In this document: positions 23,194-35,880 of the stretch, piece after piece | Layout of the letters: every line of letters begins with the position of its first letter | Position numbering within the stretch: the first letter of the stretch is position 1 | Made by a program: the position numbers and the translations under genes | The notes under the pieces: generated by a model | What the model saw: only the letters and a program-made list of their open reading frames with translations | What the model was told of the DNA's origin: nothing | Databases searched by the model: none | Assembly: GCA_013398615.1 (NCBI GenBank) | Contig: VZSR01003807.1 | Location: 35,058,307 to 35,122,306, forward strand | Direction: 5' to 3' | DNA from: Brachypodius melanocephalos | Taxonomy: Eukaryota; Chordata; Aves; Passeriformes; Pycnonotidae | DNA: 64,000 nt

Positions 23194-26074
23194 GGTCACA
23201 GAAGATGCTGATTAAACAAGTATTAAATTATTTTGATTAGAGTAAGATAAATGTGCATAGAATAAGTAGATTAAAGATCTTATGATACTAAGGCTGGAAT
23301 TAATGCAATCTAAGTTTAGGTGTCTAGAAGTTTGATATCCAGACTAAATTTGGCATTTAAGGTTCCAGCACAGAATTTAGAAAGATATTTACATTAGGAA
23401 GCTGGTTCATCCATTTCTGCTTACAGAAAGATGAATCACATACTTTACTGTTTATGGGGAAATCTTTGATAATGATCTTGGGTCTGACAATGTACTTTTT
23501 CACTGCTGTGAGAGGAAACCCAGCAAAAAATCTGGGCAGTGAAATGCTAGACAACATTCAAGGCAAATAAATGCTAAGTAATTCATGTGAGCAATAAAAA
23601 TTTCTATATATAGAAATGAGTGTATACATACATAGTGATTTATGAGTGCTAATTTATCCAGGAAATAGATTTTTAATCCATAGATATTTCTTTAAAATTG
23701 GTTATTAAGTGACCAGAAGAAGTTAAAAATGCAATAAAAAGTTGGTCTTATCTGAAGAGAAACACATATCAAAAGCTAGGAAAAATATCAGCACTATGTA
23801 AATCAAAATCATACTTATCTCCAGCACACAAGCCAAATAAACTAGGGGAAAAAAATTCTGAGAGATTGGCTGAGATCCTCAGACACATAGATGACTAACA
23901 GCCAACCTCAGTGGAGTTGCAATGTTTGAAGAGCCAGCTCTGAATGTTTTCCCAACACCCTGTAAATTCACTATTTGCTTATCTGACAGCTCTTACATGT
24001 GTAAGTCCATTTTACAGACATTCTTTAGTGGGAGCATAACGTCAGATTACTGAGGACACTTCTAATGCATGGCACACTATGACCATATTTTCTGTGGATT
24101 GAAATGCAATGATATCTCTTTGGGCACTGGATTTTTACAATTATTACTAGGCACATTCCTCTTCACAGGCTGTCTCTTTGGCAAAAGAAATTACCTCATT
24201 AGTCTTTTTTTCTTGTCAGGAAAATCTTGGCAAAAACCCCTACTAGATTGCTGGGTTTATCTCACTAATATTATTGATTTATTCTGTGCTTTTGATCTGT
24301 GTTTGTTACCTATTTTTGTGAGTTTTCAGACCAATTCTTAAATCTGTATTCCTCCAAAATGAAAATTTATATTGACTTTTTAATGGCATAAAATTTGAAA
24401 GAATTATACTGTCTCATAACTGGGGTTTGATTTTTCTCCCTTATGAGTATTTTGGATCAAAATAAATGCCTGATATGAAGCATACTGAAATCAATCCCTA
24501 AATTCTCTACCAGACATAACATAATTGATGAAAAATTCTTTGTAGAAAACAGAGGAAGTGCAGAAGAAAGCTAAAAGTTTCCAACAGATGAAGAGCCTTC
24601 TTTGATGGTGGTTGGATTTCAAAGAACAGTGCTCTGCTTTTACACTTATATTTTACATATTTTACACTTTACATTTTCTTCTTCTTCCAGTTGCACATCG
24701 TCTTTTGCAGTAATTTTGGCATGGTTAGAGAGTGAACATGTGGTGCTTTCCTTAGAAAAAACATCTCTGCTAAGTGACACCAGAAATTATTCGTTAGCCA
24801 TTATAGGATTCTTTTGATTAAAAAAAGCTCATGCTTTGGCTGCTATTTGTAGATGTAAGCACCCTCAAGGGATTTGATTGAAAATGTCAATTGAGGTATG
24901 ACAGATAGCTTGTAAAAACATTAGCAGTGTCTCATGTTCTACCACTGTTCATTATGTTTAAACAAAAACTCTACATAGATACTGCATGACAATACACACA
25001 TCATTTAAAGGTCATTCCCAAAATGTTAGGAGATGAAATAATGTTTCTTTTGGGTAAATATGCTTTGAGATTTGTCATATGATTGATATGGAAAAAATAC
25101 AGAACAGGTAATGAAAACAAGCCTGTTTTTCTCAAATGTATTTTTTCAGCCTTTACAGAATTCATTTCCTTGACCCAAACAACTGATTTATTATTGATTA
25201 CTTGCTTATAAAAAGTTTAAAGATGTTACTGAGGTTCTAGGAGGAAGACAAAAATTATGTTATATATTCTAGAAGCTTAAATAATTCCTAAGCATAACCT
25301 CTTCTAAAAAAAAAAAAAAAAAACACTTTGGAAGTCTTATAAGAACATCTAGTATGATTTTTGTATCCATATAATGTCAAAAGAGTAGCAAAGTGTATTG
25401 ACACCCCCAATAAAATGATTAATATCAATAAAGTCTTCAGCTAAATAATTTGAAAAATTTTATTTTGGAAAACTGGTGAATACAATAAAAAACTAATCTT
25501 ACAGTTGCAACACTGTCGGAACTATTTTGAAAATACCATCCAACTTGACACATTTTTGAATGAAACAAATACTAAACTAAAAAAAAAGATGCATATCATA
25601 AGTAGAAACATGAAAAAAAGTTGACAGTAAGGCCTACTATACTTATGGAATAGAAGTAAAGACACTAATTCCTACCAGTTTACCCTTTGTACATTGTCAA
25701 GACAAAATATGTCCCTTATAGTCCATATGTTCTTATTCAAATATGACCTAATATTTCCATAGAACAATGTTACTAGGCCTCCTTCCTATTTCTGTCTAAC
25801 TGTTCATAAACTTTGTCATCTTCATCATCACTCACCAACCACTCTTCTGACAGGCAAAGATAGTGCTGAGAGATTAAATTGCTTCAGAGGGGCATTATGA
25901 GGGTTAAATAGCAGATAGCACTAGAAGTTCTTAGGATATGTTGTTTCTGCCTGATGGGTAAATGGCTGCTACCATGCTGCTTGCCAGATTGAGAGAGAGA
26001 GAAGAAAGAAGCAAGATAGCTTTTGTTAGTCTATAGTCTTTGTTAGTCTACAGGCACTTCCTGAGAAGGAAGGA
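23194..26074. other. AT-rich non-coding sequence up to the first N gap
   Basis: About 2.9 kb without a recognised gene. It contains an 18-base A run at 25306-25323. A small direct duplication ('tttgttagtcta' twice within 26022-26052) lies just before the gap. Confidence 0.45.
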
Positions 26075-26319
26075 NNNNNNNNNNNNNNNNNNNNNNNNNN
26101 NNNNNNNNNNNNNNNNNNNNNNNNNNNNNNNNNNNNNNNNNNNNNNNNNNNNNNNNNNNNNNNNNNNNNNNNNNNNNNNNNNNNNNNNNNNNNNNNNNNN
26201 NNNNNNNNNNNNNNNNNNNNNNNNNNNNNNNNNNNNNNNNNNNNNNNNNNNNNNNNNNNNNNNNNNNNNNNNNNNNNNNNNNNNNNNNNNNNNNNNNNNN
26301 NNNNNNNNNNNNNNNNNNN
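26075..26319. other. Assembly gap (245 N)
   Basis: This is a run of N. Its non-round length suggests a size estimated from linking data. Open frames crossing it are artefacts. Confidence 0.99.
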
Positions 26320-28535
26320 CTCCTTGCTTTATACAAGTTATAATTTAAACCAACAGACATTTATAGACTAAGACTCAAACACATTTAACTTTATTTTAGC
26401 TACTCAAGTGAAGTAGTCTAGAATTCAGAAAAATTGGATTGATGAATTCTGCCTGTTCATGCCTTCAGTGATTACAGAGTAAATGTAAAGCAATTAGGAT
26501 CTTAATTATACTTGAAAATTATGTTCTTTATATAGTGGTCTACTGGTTTTTACACTAATGACTGTATTTCTGATTCCTCTGTGTTCTGGGTTGTTTAGTG
26601 TCCAGGAATTTGAGCTGGTGGGGACCAGCATGAATCTGGCACATGTCCTGAAAGACTTAAAAGGAATGCATTCACAAGGTAGAGAGTCTTTGTATGTGTA
26701 TTTAGAGCATGTTGAAATTGTTGTGCACATGCAAATCAGCTTCACCATCTGAGTACAATGGCTTTGCCAAATCTTAGAAAGGTTTTTCCTCATGTGTGTA
26801 AAAAAGATATGCTTTGCACACTTAGGGAGTCTGTTAGATGAAATGAACATCAGGCCAAATTGCCATGCTGGAAATCATATCTGACCTTTAAAAAAAGAAG
26901 TTAATTTGCAGCTTTAAAAAAGGGACTGTTACAAGAATCAAACCACAAGAAGTTTGTTTTAATGATGTTTGGTCATGTGGAATCCAGTAAAATGCATTCA
27001 AAAATATTCAAATAGTAGCAAGGCTTGGAACATTTCCAACATAAATTTTACTCAGATTCTGTTCAATGTACAGTCTTGTTTACTACTCTAAAGAGCTCTA
27101 TTTTGTCAAATTTCTGTTTCCCCATGGCTCTTCAATATCTTCTTTCAATCTTGAATCTCAGAATGTACACAATATCCATGTAATGGTTTCTTCACTGCTG
27201 AAAATAAGATAATATACACTCCTTATTATTACATAGTCTACCTTGCTTACTTTAAGGGAGTCTCTCTGAGAGTAACATTAGCTTCTTAGTCACAATGAGG
27301 CACTGAGGTAATTTCCAGCTGATTATCGCCCATGGCTAAATGATATTATATTAAATCATATGATTTTATGCTAACACACATTAAAAAACTGGAATCTGAC
27401 TCATTCTGAGCAAGGGTAGCAGAATTTTACCTCCAAATAAAATTTAAGAAGTCAAAAGATCTGACTTGCCGTGGAGTGAAATCTGACATCTTAAGGTCAG
27501 TCTCCAGTAATGAGAACATGAGGATACAGATGCAATTTAGAATTCCTGTTTTACATTAAGCTTAGAAAACACATTTCTTTTTACTGCCAGATAAATCTTA
27601 AAGAATGTGTTTTAGCTGAAAAAAAATCAAAGTCCTTAAGGAAAGGTTGACAAGAAACAAAACCACCCAAAGACAAATGAGTAAAGCTAACAAGATTAAA
27701 AGAATTTATTTATGAAAAGCGAAGCAAAACAGCTCCAAATGGTGACAAGCACAATTCTTTTTAATGTAAAAGGGCACCGCATAATGCAAGTGTATAATAT
27801 TTACAACAGCTGTGTTGAATGGCTCACAAACAATTCTGTCCTCACTTCTTTTGTTTCGGTTCCTTTTCCACCTTTAGTTGAGCAAAGATCACAGAGGTCT
27901 GTTGTATGCCAAATCTGACGGGGGAAAACAAGCAAGCACAAAAACCTGGCACAAAAATTGAAAAGCGAGTGTGAAATGAAAGAAAGCTTTAATTTGTATG
28001 CAAGGTATTTTTCTTCTGTCATTTAAATAGCTGTAATTTTAGATCATAAATCTGGGAAATGCCCTAAGTAAAATAGTAGTCAAGGTTTTGGTTTTTTTTC
28101 CTGAGATGGATAATGTACTTGTAAGCAAGAATTGCATTTTGATTCATTTCTGAGTCACTTCTCCCAAGTATAAATGATAATATGTGTATTTAGCAATTCT
28201 CCTCCACACTCCCCCCAAAGATAGTTAATAAATCCAAAAAGTATTATTAAATGCCTGCATGCTGAAAACCATTTGGAATTTTGTGGAAAATAACATCTCT
28301 GAATAATACAACATACTCTTTCTTGACTACCGTCTCTGTCACTTCATATGTTATCTAGTTTTATCAGCATAAGCACTTTTATATAGTTCACCCATTAAAT
28401 GATTTCAGCTTTTGAATTCCTAGATTTTTGAAATTAATAACTAATCATAGAGAGTGCCTGGCAGCTATAAATAAAAACATTCTGGAAGCTGGCTTTATGA
28501 ATTCAAATTTTCACATATTTATCTCTTGATTAATC

Positions 28536-28570
<35 letters not shown>

Positions 28571-31500
28571 AGAGACATGAACACTCTTCACACAATTTTA
28601 GCTAGTTTGAGCCCAGTCTTAGACCAGAAGAAAACCTTTACATATACTGAAAATCAAATATTCTAGCTATGTGCTTTGAAAAGATTATATCTTTCCCATT
28701 TGTTCAGAATAGTGGAGTGGGGACTATTAAATAAATTTCCTCCTTTTTAAGTGGCTGTTCTTTCAAGATATACATACTTTTTACATCTGGTTAGATTTCC
28801 TTTCTTTCATAATCATTTAGTTTCTTTCTAATTACACACATAGGAATGACACTGAGGCCCCAAGTGCAACATTATAGGGTTCCTGGATTGTATGTGTTGG
28901 GATAAAAAAAATTATATAGAAGACATATATCAGTTCTATGTATTATGAACACTCTCCACACACAATGCTTGTGACTAACAACATCTGCAATTCAACTGGA
29001 ATAGCTGGTCATACATCTTCTTCACCTATATTCACAGCGCAAGGTCTATTTACTATACTTTATGGAAGGGAGGAGGTGAATTTCAAACTAATGCAATACC
29101 TATTCAAGTGATATTTGATGTGATACTAGAGTAATTGTGTGTGCAAGAATATAAAGAGAAGCACGATTTGATGACCATTATCACTGAAGTAATAGTCTTC
29201 AATTCCCATAAAATTTGGTCCAGTATATAAGAGACTATCATAATTGTGATTTTTATACTAACTTGGCTCAAATCACAAAGTAAAGCCTCTGCATAATATT
29301 TTCACTCTTGGATTACAATAGTACACTCAATTCTTTTGCTTGGGGCAGTCAAATATTCCAAAATACTATTGTGCTCTTTCCTTGTTGGTCAGCTATTTGT
29401 GACAAAAATATTGACACCTTATGTATGTTTAGAAGCCAGATCCATAAGCCAGAAGCTTATTGCCCTAAAAAATTTACAAGTCTTTGGAATGTGCTGGTAT
29501 TTACAATTGCAGTAGGTAGTTTTATTTTGTACTCACAACTTGATGCTATTTTCACACATGAGAATGCATATGTCAAGAAAAAATAAACAGCAATGGTTAT
29601 GATCAGTTTTGTTGTTTCTGACATTATTTTACAATATTGTTTAATTATGAGAGAACCCAGCAGCCTCAGGCTTTGTCCAAAAATAGTCTCTTCCTGGGGA
29701 TTTTGGAGGATGGTGGGATTTTTATGACAAGCTGTATAGAGAAGTACATTCACCATGGGATTAAAATGGAAGGAAGGCCGATATTGGATGCCTGTTGTGT
29801 TTGGTGATGTGACTGTATAGAAAAACCCACTTTGTTGCATGAACACAGACCAAGCATATGGTTTGTGCCATTTTCTTAGTCTCATTTCCTAGTTCTTAGA
29901 CTTGATATATTGTGGTTGGTCTTATTGTCTCTTCCACATAAATACATGATACTCAGACATGGCATTCTTTAGCTGAATGAGGTTCTTTTATAAATATACA
30001 AAGCTTAAGATGTTCTCCCTGATCCCTATTATACACACTAGGACTAGATAGTTTGGAAAAATTATCTTTGGTCTTCCTACCTTTGCATGAAAAAAGTTTC
30101 CAGATCTCTTATCAATCTGCATTATGTCAACTTCCTTCCTTTAGTTTGCACAGAAACTCAGTCTTATTTAACATCACTTCATCCTTTCCTAAAAGACTTG
30201 TAATAGCATAAACAGTTTAAACAACTTTTTAAGTTATCTCTTTCCATTTGAAATAGATTTTCAATTATTTGTTTTGTTAAAATTGCTTCTTAAATCCTTC
30301 CCTCATTGTGGTTTTTTTTTTTTTTTCAGAATAGGGGAGAACATGGCACTCAGAATTTTGTGTATTGCAGTGGTTAGCATTACATTGTCTAATATATACT
30401 TGTTCCAGCTACCTACCTCCTTTGTGTTGTCTTTGGACAACATTGGAGTCCAGGTTCCTCCCAACATATACTCATAAAAATGTGTCTCGAACACTCTAGA
30501 ATTTTTAGATCCTCACACTTTTTTCTTCCCCTCACTCCATAAGAAGAATAGTATGTGACTAGAAGTATCTTAAACATGCTTGTGTGTTTTTGTACTGAGC
30601 TTCAAAATATTCTAACAGAGAATGCTTATGTACAAGGGTTAGCAGCACTGAAGCCTTCGACTGACACTGACCTAAGCTTGAGAAGGGAGTTGATAATGAA
30701 AACAGTGAAGTGATATGCACTGACTTCAGTGAATATCCTGCCATTTACAGAGTTGAAAAATGCATAATGGATTCGAGAAGTTGCTATAAATTTGTGGATA
30801 ACTGTGAACTGGAATTCTGCAGTACACTTTTTATCCTAGGATAAGTTCTTGGAAAATCTGTGATGGGTAGACATGTACCAGTTCATTTTTTTGTCAGACA
30901 CATATGATGAAAAATATTTAAATTCTATTAAATCCACAGTTTCTGTGAGACAGCCAATCATGGAGCATGCCAAAGCAATTGACAGGTTAATTATGCAAGG
31001 TTTGAATATTTGAATCATATTTTCTTATGCCAAGTTTAAACTATTTTCTCTCTAGGTAATTTTGTTGACACCTGGCAGGTTTAGGAAAAAAATAACAAAG
31101 AAAATATCAAAGAAACATTTCCTAGAGAAACAAATAATTTGAAGAGTAATATCTTGTCTTGCATGTAAAGTATGCCATTTGAGCTTAATGTATCCTGAAC
31201 TGTTCACCTACTGATGTGATTAACAGGAAACATTAACAGAGGCTTCATTCAAATGGGAAATAGAACAAGGAAAAAGATACAATGGAGGTGTGGGGAATAA
31301 CCTCACAGTTAGATGCACACAGGGAATTGTATATTCTCCTTATGAAAACTCCTTGAGCTATACAGCTGCCTGTCCTCTGAAATACGTGCAACAAACAGTA
31401 CCAGATGATCATGACCTCATTCCAGAAAGGTGGGGAAGTATCATTTCTATTTTATGACTAGAAAAACTGAGAAAAGTGTAATTGGAATATGTTTTCCCAA

Positions 31501-34500
31501 GGTTATAGTAGAAGTGCATGTGATAGATACAGAAAGCAGATCTCTTCACAATCCTATCTATTATCCAGAAATCTCAATTTATTCTCTTTTGGAGTTATTC
31601 CTGTAATCTTCTATTGACAAATATACAAAGTACTATTATCTGACCAAAGAAAATGCACATATGCATTTGCTCTATACTGAATTGTTATTTTCTTCTAGTC
31701 TTGGGAATATCACCTTAGTGATATTAGAAATATGCCCTTAGTTGTCCTGTTATCTTTTCAAATATTTTCCAATAATTTTTATAGATTCAGTCAAAATAAT
31801 CATTGTTGGCACCTAAAGGGGTCTTTTGGTCTGTATCATCAAGGGGTACCAAAAGAAAACATATATCTACAAGAAGCAAGGCCTATGGCTCTACCAGTTT
31901 ACCTGCAAAAGTTTCACTAGTCATCCTTTTTTCTCAAAAATATTATTGTAAAATAGGACTTCAGTGTCATTTGGGTCTGAAACCTGCTTAGATTGACACC
32001 AGCAATGAATGTTTTATGAGGCCTTTCCCATGGCCACAGAAAACTGTGTGAGGTGAAAATAAGTCATGGTGTTAATTATGGCTGTAAGATATGGATCAAA
32101 CTGTGCAGTCAGCACAGGTCTTTTCTGCTCAAATGTTTCAAATTTTGAAGCCTTAGTGACAGTCTGGATGTTAGTTTTTCTATTAGTGTAATCAGAACTA
32201 TCTTTTCTTTGGGATTTAAAGCTTATCCTGCATTTTTGCAAGAAGAAAATTTAAAGGTGATAATTGCATTAACTTTATAGGTTGCATGACTGACAAGTAT
32301 AAATACATGTGTACTGCACTTACAACACTTTATAGAGTGGAGGGTAATAAAAACAAGAACGAATTAGAGAATTTGTGAGTAAGAGACATACACATTTGTT
32401 TTGAATTGGTCTTTATGCATGTGTAGTTTGCAAAACTAATTTTGTTACAATTTTTTTAATGTGATATTTATACAACTTTTTTCACAAGTCCTTAGACTGA
32501 TAGCATAAGAACTGGGTTCTCTGGGGATATATGAAGTGTTTTAATATGTTCCAATGCTCCCAAATTTGGATGCATTTTCTACATACTATATATATACAGG
32601 TTTTTCTCTGAATGGCTTATTTCTACAATAAAATCTTTCCACATGCCAGCAAATATCTTCCATTCTCTGCATTCATTTGTACAATACACCTTTCTAGACA
32701 TTTTATGAATTTTCTTTTTTTTTCCTGAAAGGGCAAACACTTTGCAAATGTTACACACCTTTCACTAGCTACTAGACTATGTCAGAACAGTAACAGCTGC
32801 AACTGAGATGGAAAAACAGTTTCCATTATAAGCCCCTATACTAAATAGTCATTTTCTAACAAAATATTCTCTTTAACAGACTCTGCCATTTTTGATTCTT
32901 ATGGCATATTATATTTTCCTTGAAGATAAGTAAGAGAAAAACAGGCCAAAAAAACTGACTCAGCCATTTCTTGACATGGTTAAAGCTGCCAATCAGTTAG
33001 GCCACTCTTCTCAGATGTACTGTGAGAGTTTTATTGCTGATGTCTACATTAGGAAAATATGAAGCACAAGCATCAAGTCTAGCCCACACCAGACACGTTT
33101 CTAGTCCAAGTGAAAATCTGCTGAAATATGTCTGGACTGTGAGGCACTGTGATGACAACTAAGAAATGGAAACTGCTGGCAATAAGGAGGTTTCCTTCAA
33201 TAGTACAACTGTGACCCAAACCAAACTGCAAATACAGGCACACTATTCCTTTCGCCATGAAAATTAAAAGCACCTTCTAATCTGGTATATTTGGAAAACC
33301 TATACAACTTCATTAAAGAACCAGTATAGCATCATTGGTTTGTTTGAATATTAGTTGGATAAAATAATATTTTTGGGGAAATGAAAAGCCAGTTGTGTTC
33401 CAACTAGTCAGCTGTCTTTTGTCTTACTTTTTCTGTATGGCTGTGATGGGGTGTAGATTTAGTAAGTGTGGTACTAATTTGGCTTTTTGCCTTTATTGGT
33501 TTCCTTTTTATTTTGTTTTCCTGTACTGGATTTTGATTATGTTATTATCTCTGTTCTTGTCACTTCACCGTGTCCCTTTCTCTGCTTCTGAGGAGAAGTA
33601 TCAGTGAGGTGCTGGGAATAATAACAGAGCTGCTGTAACAGACTGCGAGTGGGAAACAAAGATAAGGACAGGACTGATGCTTATTTTTAGGTGAAGATAT
33701 TGGACCTGGTTTCCCCTGAAACAAACTGAGCATTTACAGGAGAATTAGCTAATCTCTTCCTGTCCCTGCTCTCCTATGAGAAGCAAACATTTCAAAAGCC
33801 CACATCCTCATGAAGAAGTTTAATGACTCAAATAACATCCTAGAAAAGTCTTAAAAAATTACACTACTGTTTGTAAAATTAGCTTTAAAAAATGAAAAGA
33901 ACATTAGTAGTGACTCCCATATGGTGTGAAATAATATCTTGCCCTTTTCTGGGAGAGTAGGTTTGGAAAGAGAAAGGACAGTATTAAGTCAAGTTGAATA
34001 TAACAGCCTTGCAGAGGTAAATTATAAAGCATACAAAAAATGCCTGGGTTTCTTCTAGTCCAGACACTGAAATCAAGAACAGCTCCTATTTCTTATATCA
34101 GCAATCTCCATTTACCAGCATTTTTTGATGAGTACACACTGACAGTTTATGGTCTTGCACAGGCAGACAGTGGGATAGATGCTTGAAAGCATGAAAACCA
34201 GATCTATTGGGCCAATGGGGACATGGGAATAATTTGCCACTGAACACCTTTGTGCTAAGTTTCATTTGATACTAGAACTGTTCAGGTATCACTTAGCAAA
34301 CACTGCCTTTGTAGGTGTTTGTAGGATGTATAAACAGGGCTTGCATTGTTTTGGTGCTGGGAAAGTCTGCCATATGAAATCAACCTGGAGTTCACACCTT
34401 TGACCTTAACAGTATATTGCATAATTCTTCAATTACCATGTGCCACATATAGCTCTAAAGAACCTTCTTAAAACAATAAGTGCTATACTGTCCAGTTGCT

Positions 34501-34680
34501 TGTATCACTTACTCCATAATTTGTGATTGAGTCACCACCTCCAACTCTGAGTCTTTAAAATAATTTTTTTCTAACCAGATATTCAGTTAGATTACAGTTC
34601 TCTTTTCAAAACACAATAATAATATCGTAGTGTGATGGCTCTGGTACCATATATTCTTCATAATTTCAATACATAATTTC
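26320..34680. other. AT-rich non-coding sequence with a long A tract
   Basis: About 8.4 kb without a recognised gene or mobile element. It contains a 31-base A run at 28537-28567 and a 15-base T run at 30312-30326 followed by CAG. A 142-codon minus-strand frame (29457-29885) has no recognisable domain and is near the maximum expected by chance for this composition and length. Confidence 0.45.
28537..28567 (+). repeat. A31 homopolymer followed by (GA)n
   Basis: Thirty-one uninterrupted A residues followed by 'gagagaga'. The length is likely to be variable or misread. Confidence 0.9.
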
Positions 34681-35880
34681 AAATGAAGTGGATAAGCTTA
34701 AATTAAGGAAATGTTTTAGTGTTTTGGAGAACACGGGAGGAGAAATCCTGGAACTGCAAAGCTTTTTGGATCTGTGTTTCAACTTGTGCTATTTGGGATG
34801 TTCAGCCAGATGCACCACTGTCTTTCCAATTTACATGGAGTGCTATGATATGTCATGTTGTTAAGACCCACCCCAGAAGGCCAGGGCAACTGAGGTCCTT
34901 GTTAATAGATCCCTTGGGTTGGATTAAAGTGAAATGACACTGAATGACTGATGCTTAGGTACATATACAGCAGGTTCATTTTAGAACAGTTTCATTGCAT
35001 TTGAAAGGAAGTTTGTAGTGTTTTGTCTGTTATCTGTAGAAAGGCAACAATTTATACTGTGGAAAGATATTGCTTGAGAAAATACATAAGGAAAAGAAAG
35101 AAGCTTTAAAGAAAGGACAAGAGGTAGATACAGGAGAGAAAAGGCCTAGTGGATCTGGTAATGAGACTTGGTTGTTGCCATTTTGGTGTCTTGATCTGTC
35201 AGGGGTGGGGAAGTCCACAGAACACAAAGTTCAGAGGGTTAATAAACATTCAGGTTCAGGTGGGAATGCCAAGGTACCTCCTCTTGGGGGGAAATTTTAC
35301 ACTGTATGTTGCAACATAGTAGATCATGAGCAGTTCTCTGGTGGAAGGTCCTAGAAGTCTGTCTGAGGGCATTTTGGGTGATTTTGATGTTTTATGATAC
35401 CTTCTAAGACATGACAGCTGCTTCTCATATAATTGAGCTGGTTATGCCCCATTGGAAAGGATGAATATCTTCAGGCCTATAAGTGCATGTCCCAATACGC
35501 CCCCAGAGAGGAGCTTTACACCTGAGTCAGTTGAGTAAGGGAGGACGCTGTCATGATAAAAAGCATTATCTCACCCCTGCAGGATGTGTTTCTTATCAGC
35601 CTTTCCCCCATCCAGCTCAAAATCCAGCTTGCTGTTAAACAAGGGTTTGTCCTTGTCATTCTCAGGTGGTGGGAGTGCATCCCCTCTGTCCTGTGTGGAT
35701 CAGAAGTTTCATCACACACAAAAGCCCTCCTCTCCCATGATATTGGGGTGTGCAAACCTGGCCTTAGCAAAGCACCCTGCTGCTTTTGCAAATGGCCAAT
35801 TTATTATCATTAACCATAAACATTTCAGTCTCTTACACAGGTGAATAAACAAATGAGTCCTGATTTCATCATGCAGTAAA
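34681..35880. other. Less AT-rich block of unknown origin
   Basis: This segment differs from its neighbours. It has more G+C, and it holds several overlapping open frames of 60-94 codons on both strands, none with a known domain. On the minus strand, 35800-35250 has the texture of an old LTR or retroviral 3' region ('CAGGTGTAAAGCTCCTCTC', 'AGGCCTGAAGATATTCATCC'). I could not find TG...CA ends with a target duplication, a TATA box, or a convincing AATAAA in a consistent order. It may be an eroded retroelement or unique sequence. Confidence 0.3.

Noticed and set aside
26040..26360. Open frames of about 100 codons on both strands
   Set aside because: They are made almost entirely of N codons from the assembly gap.
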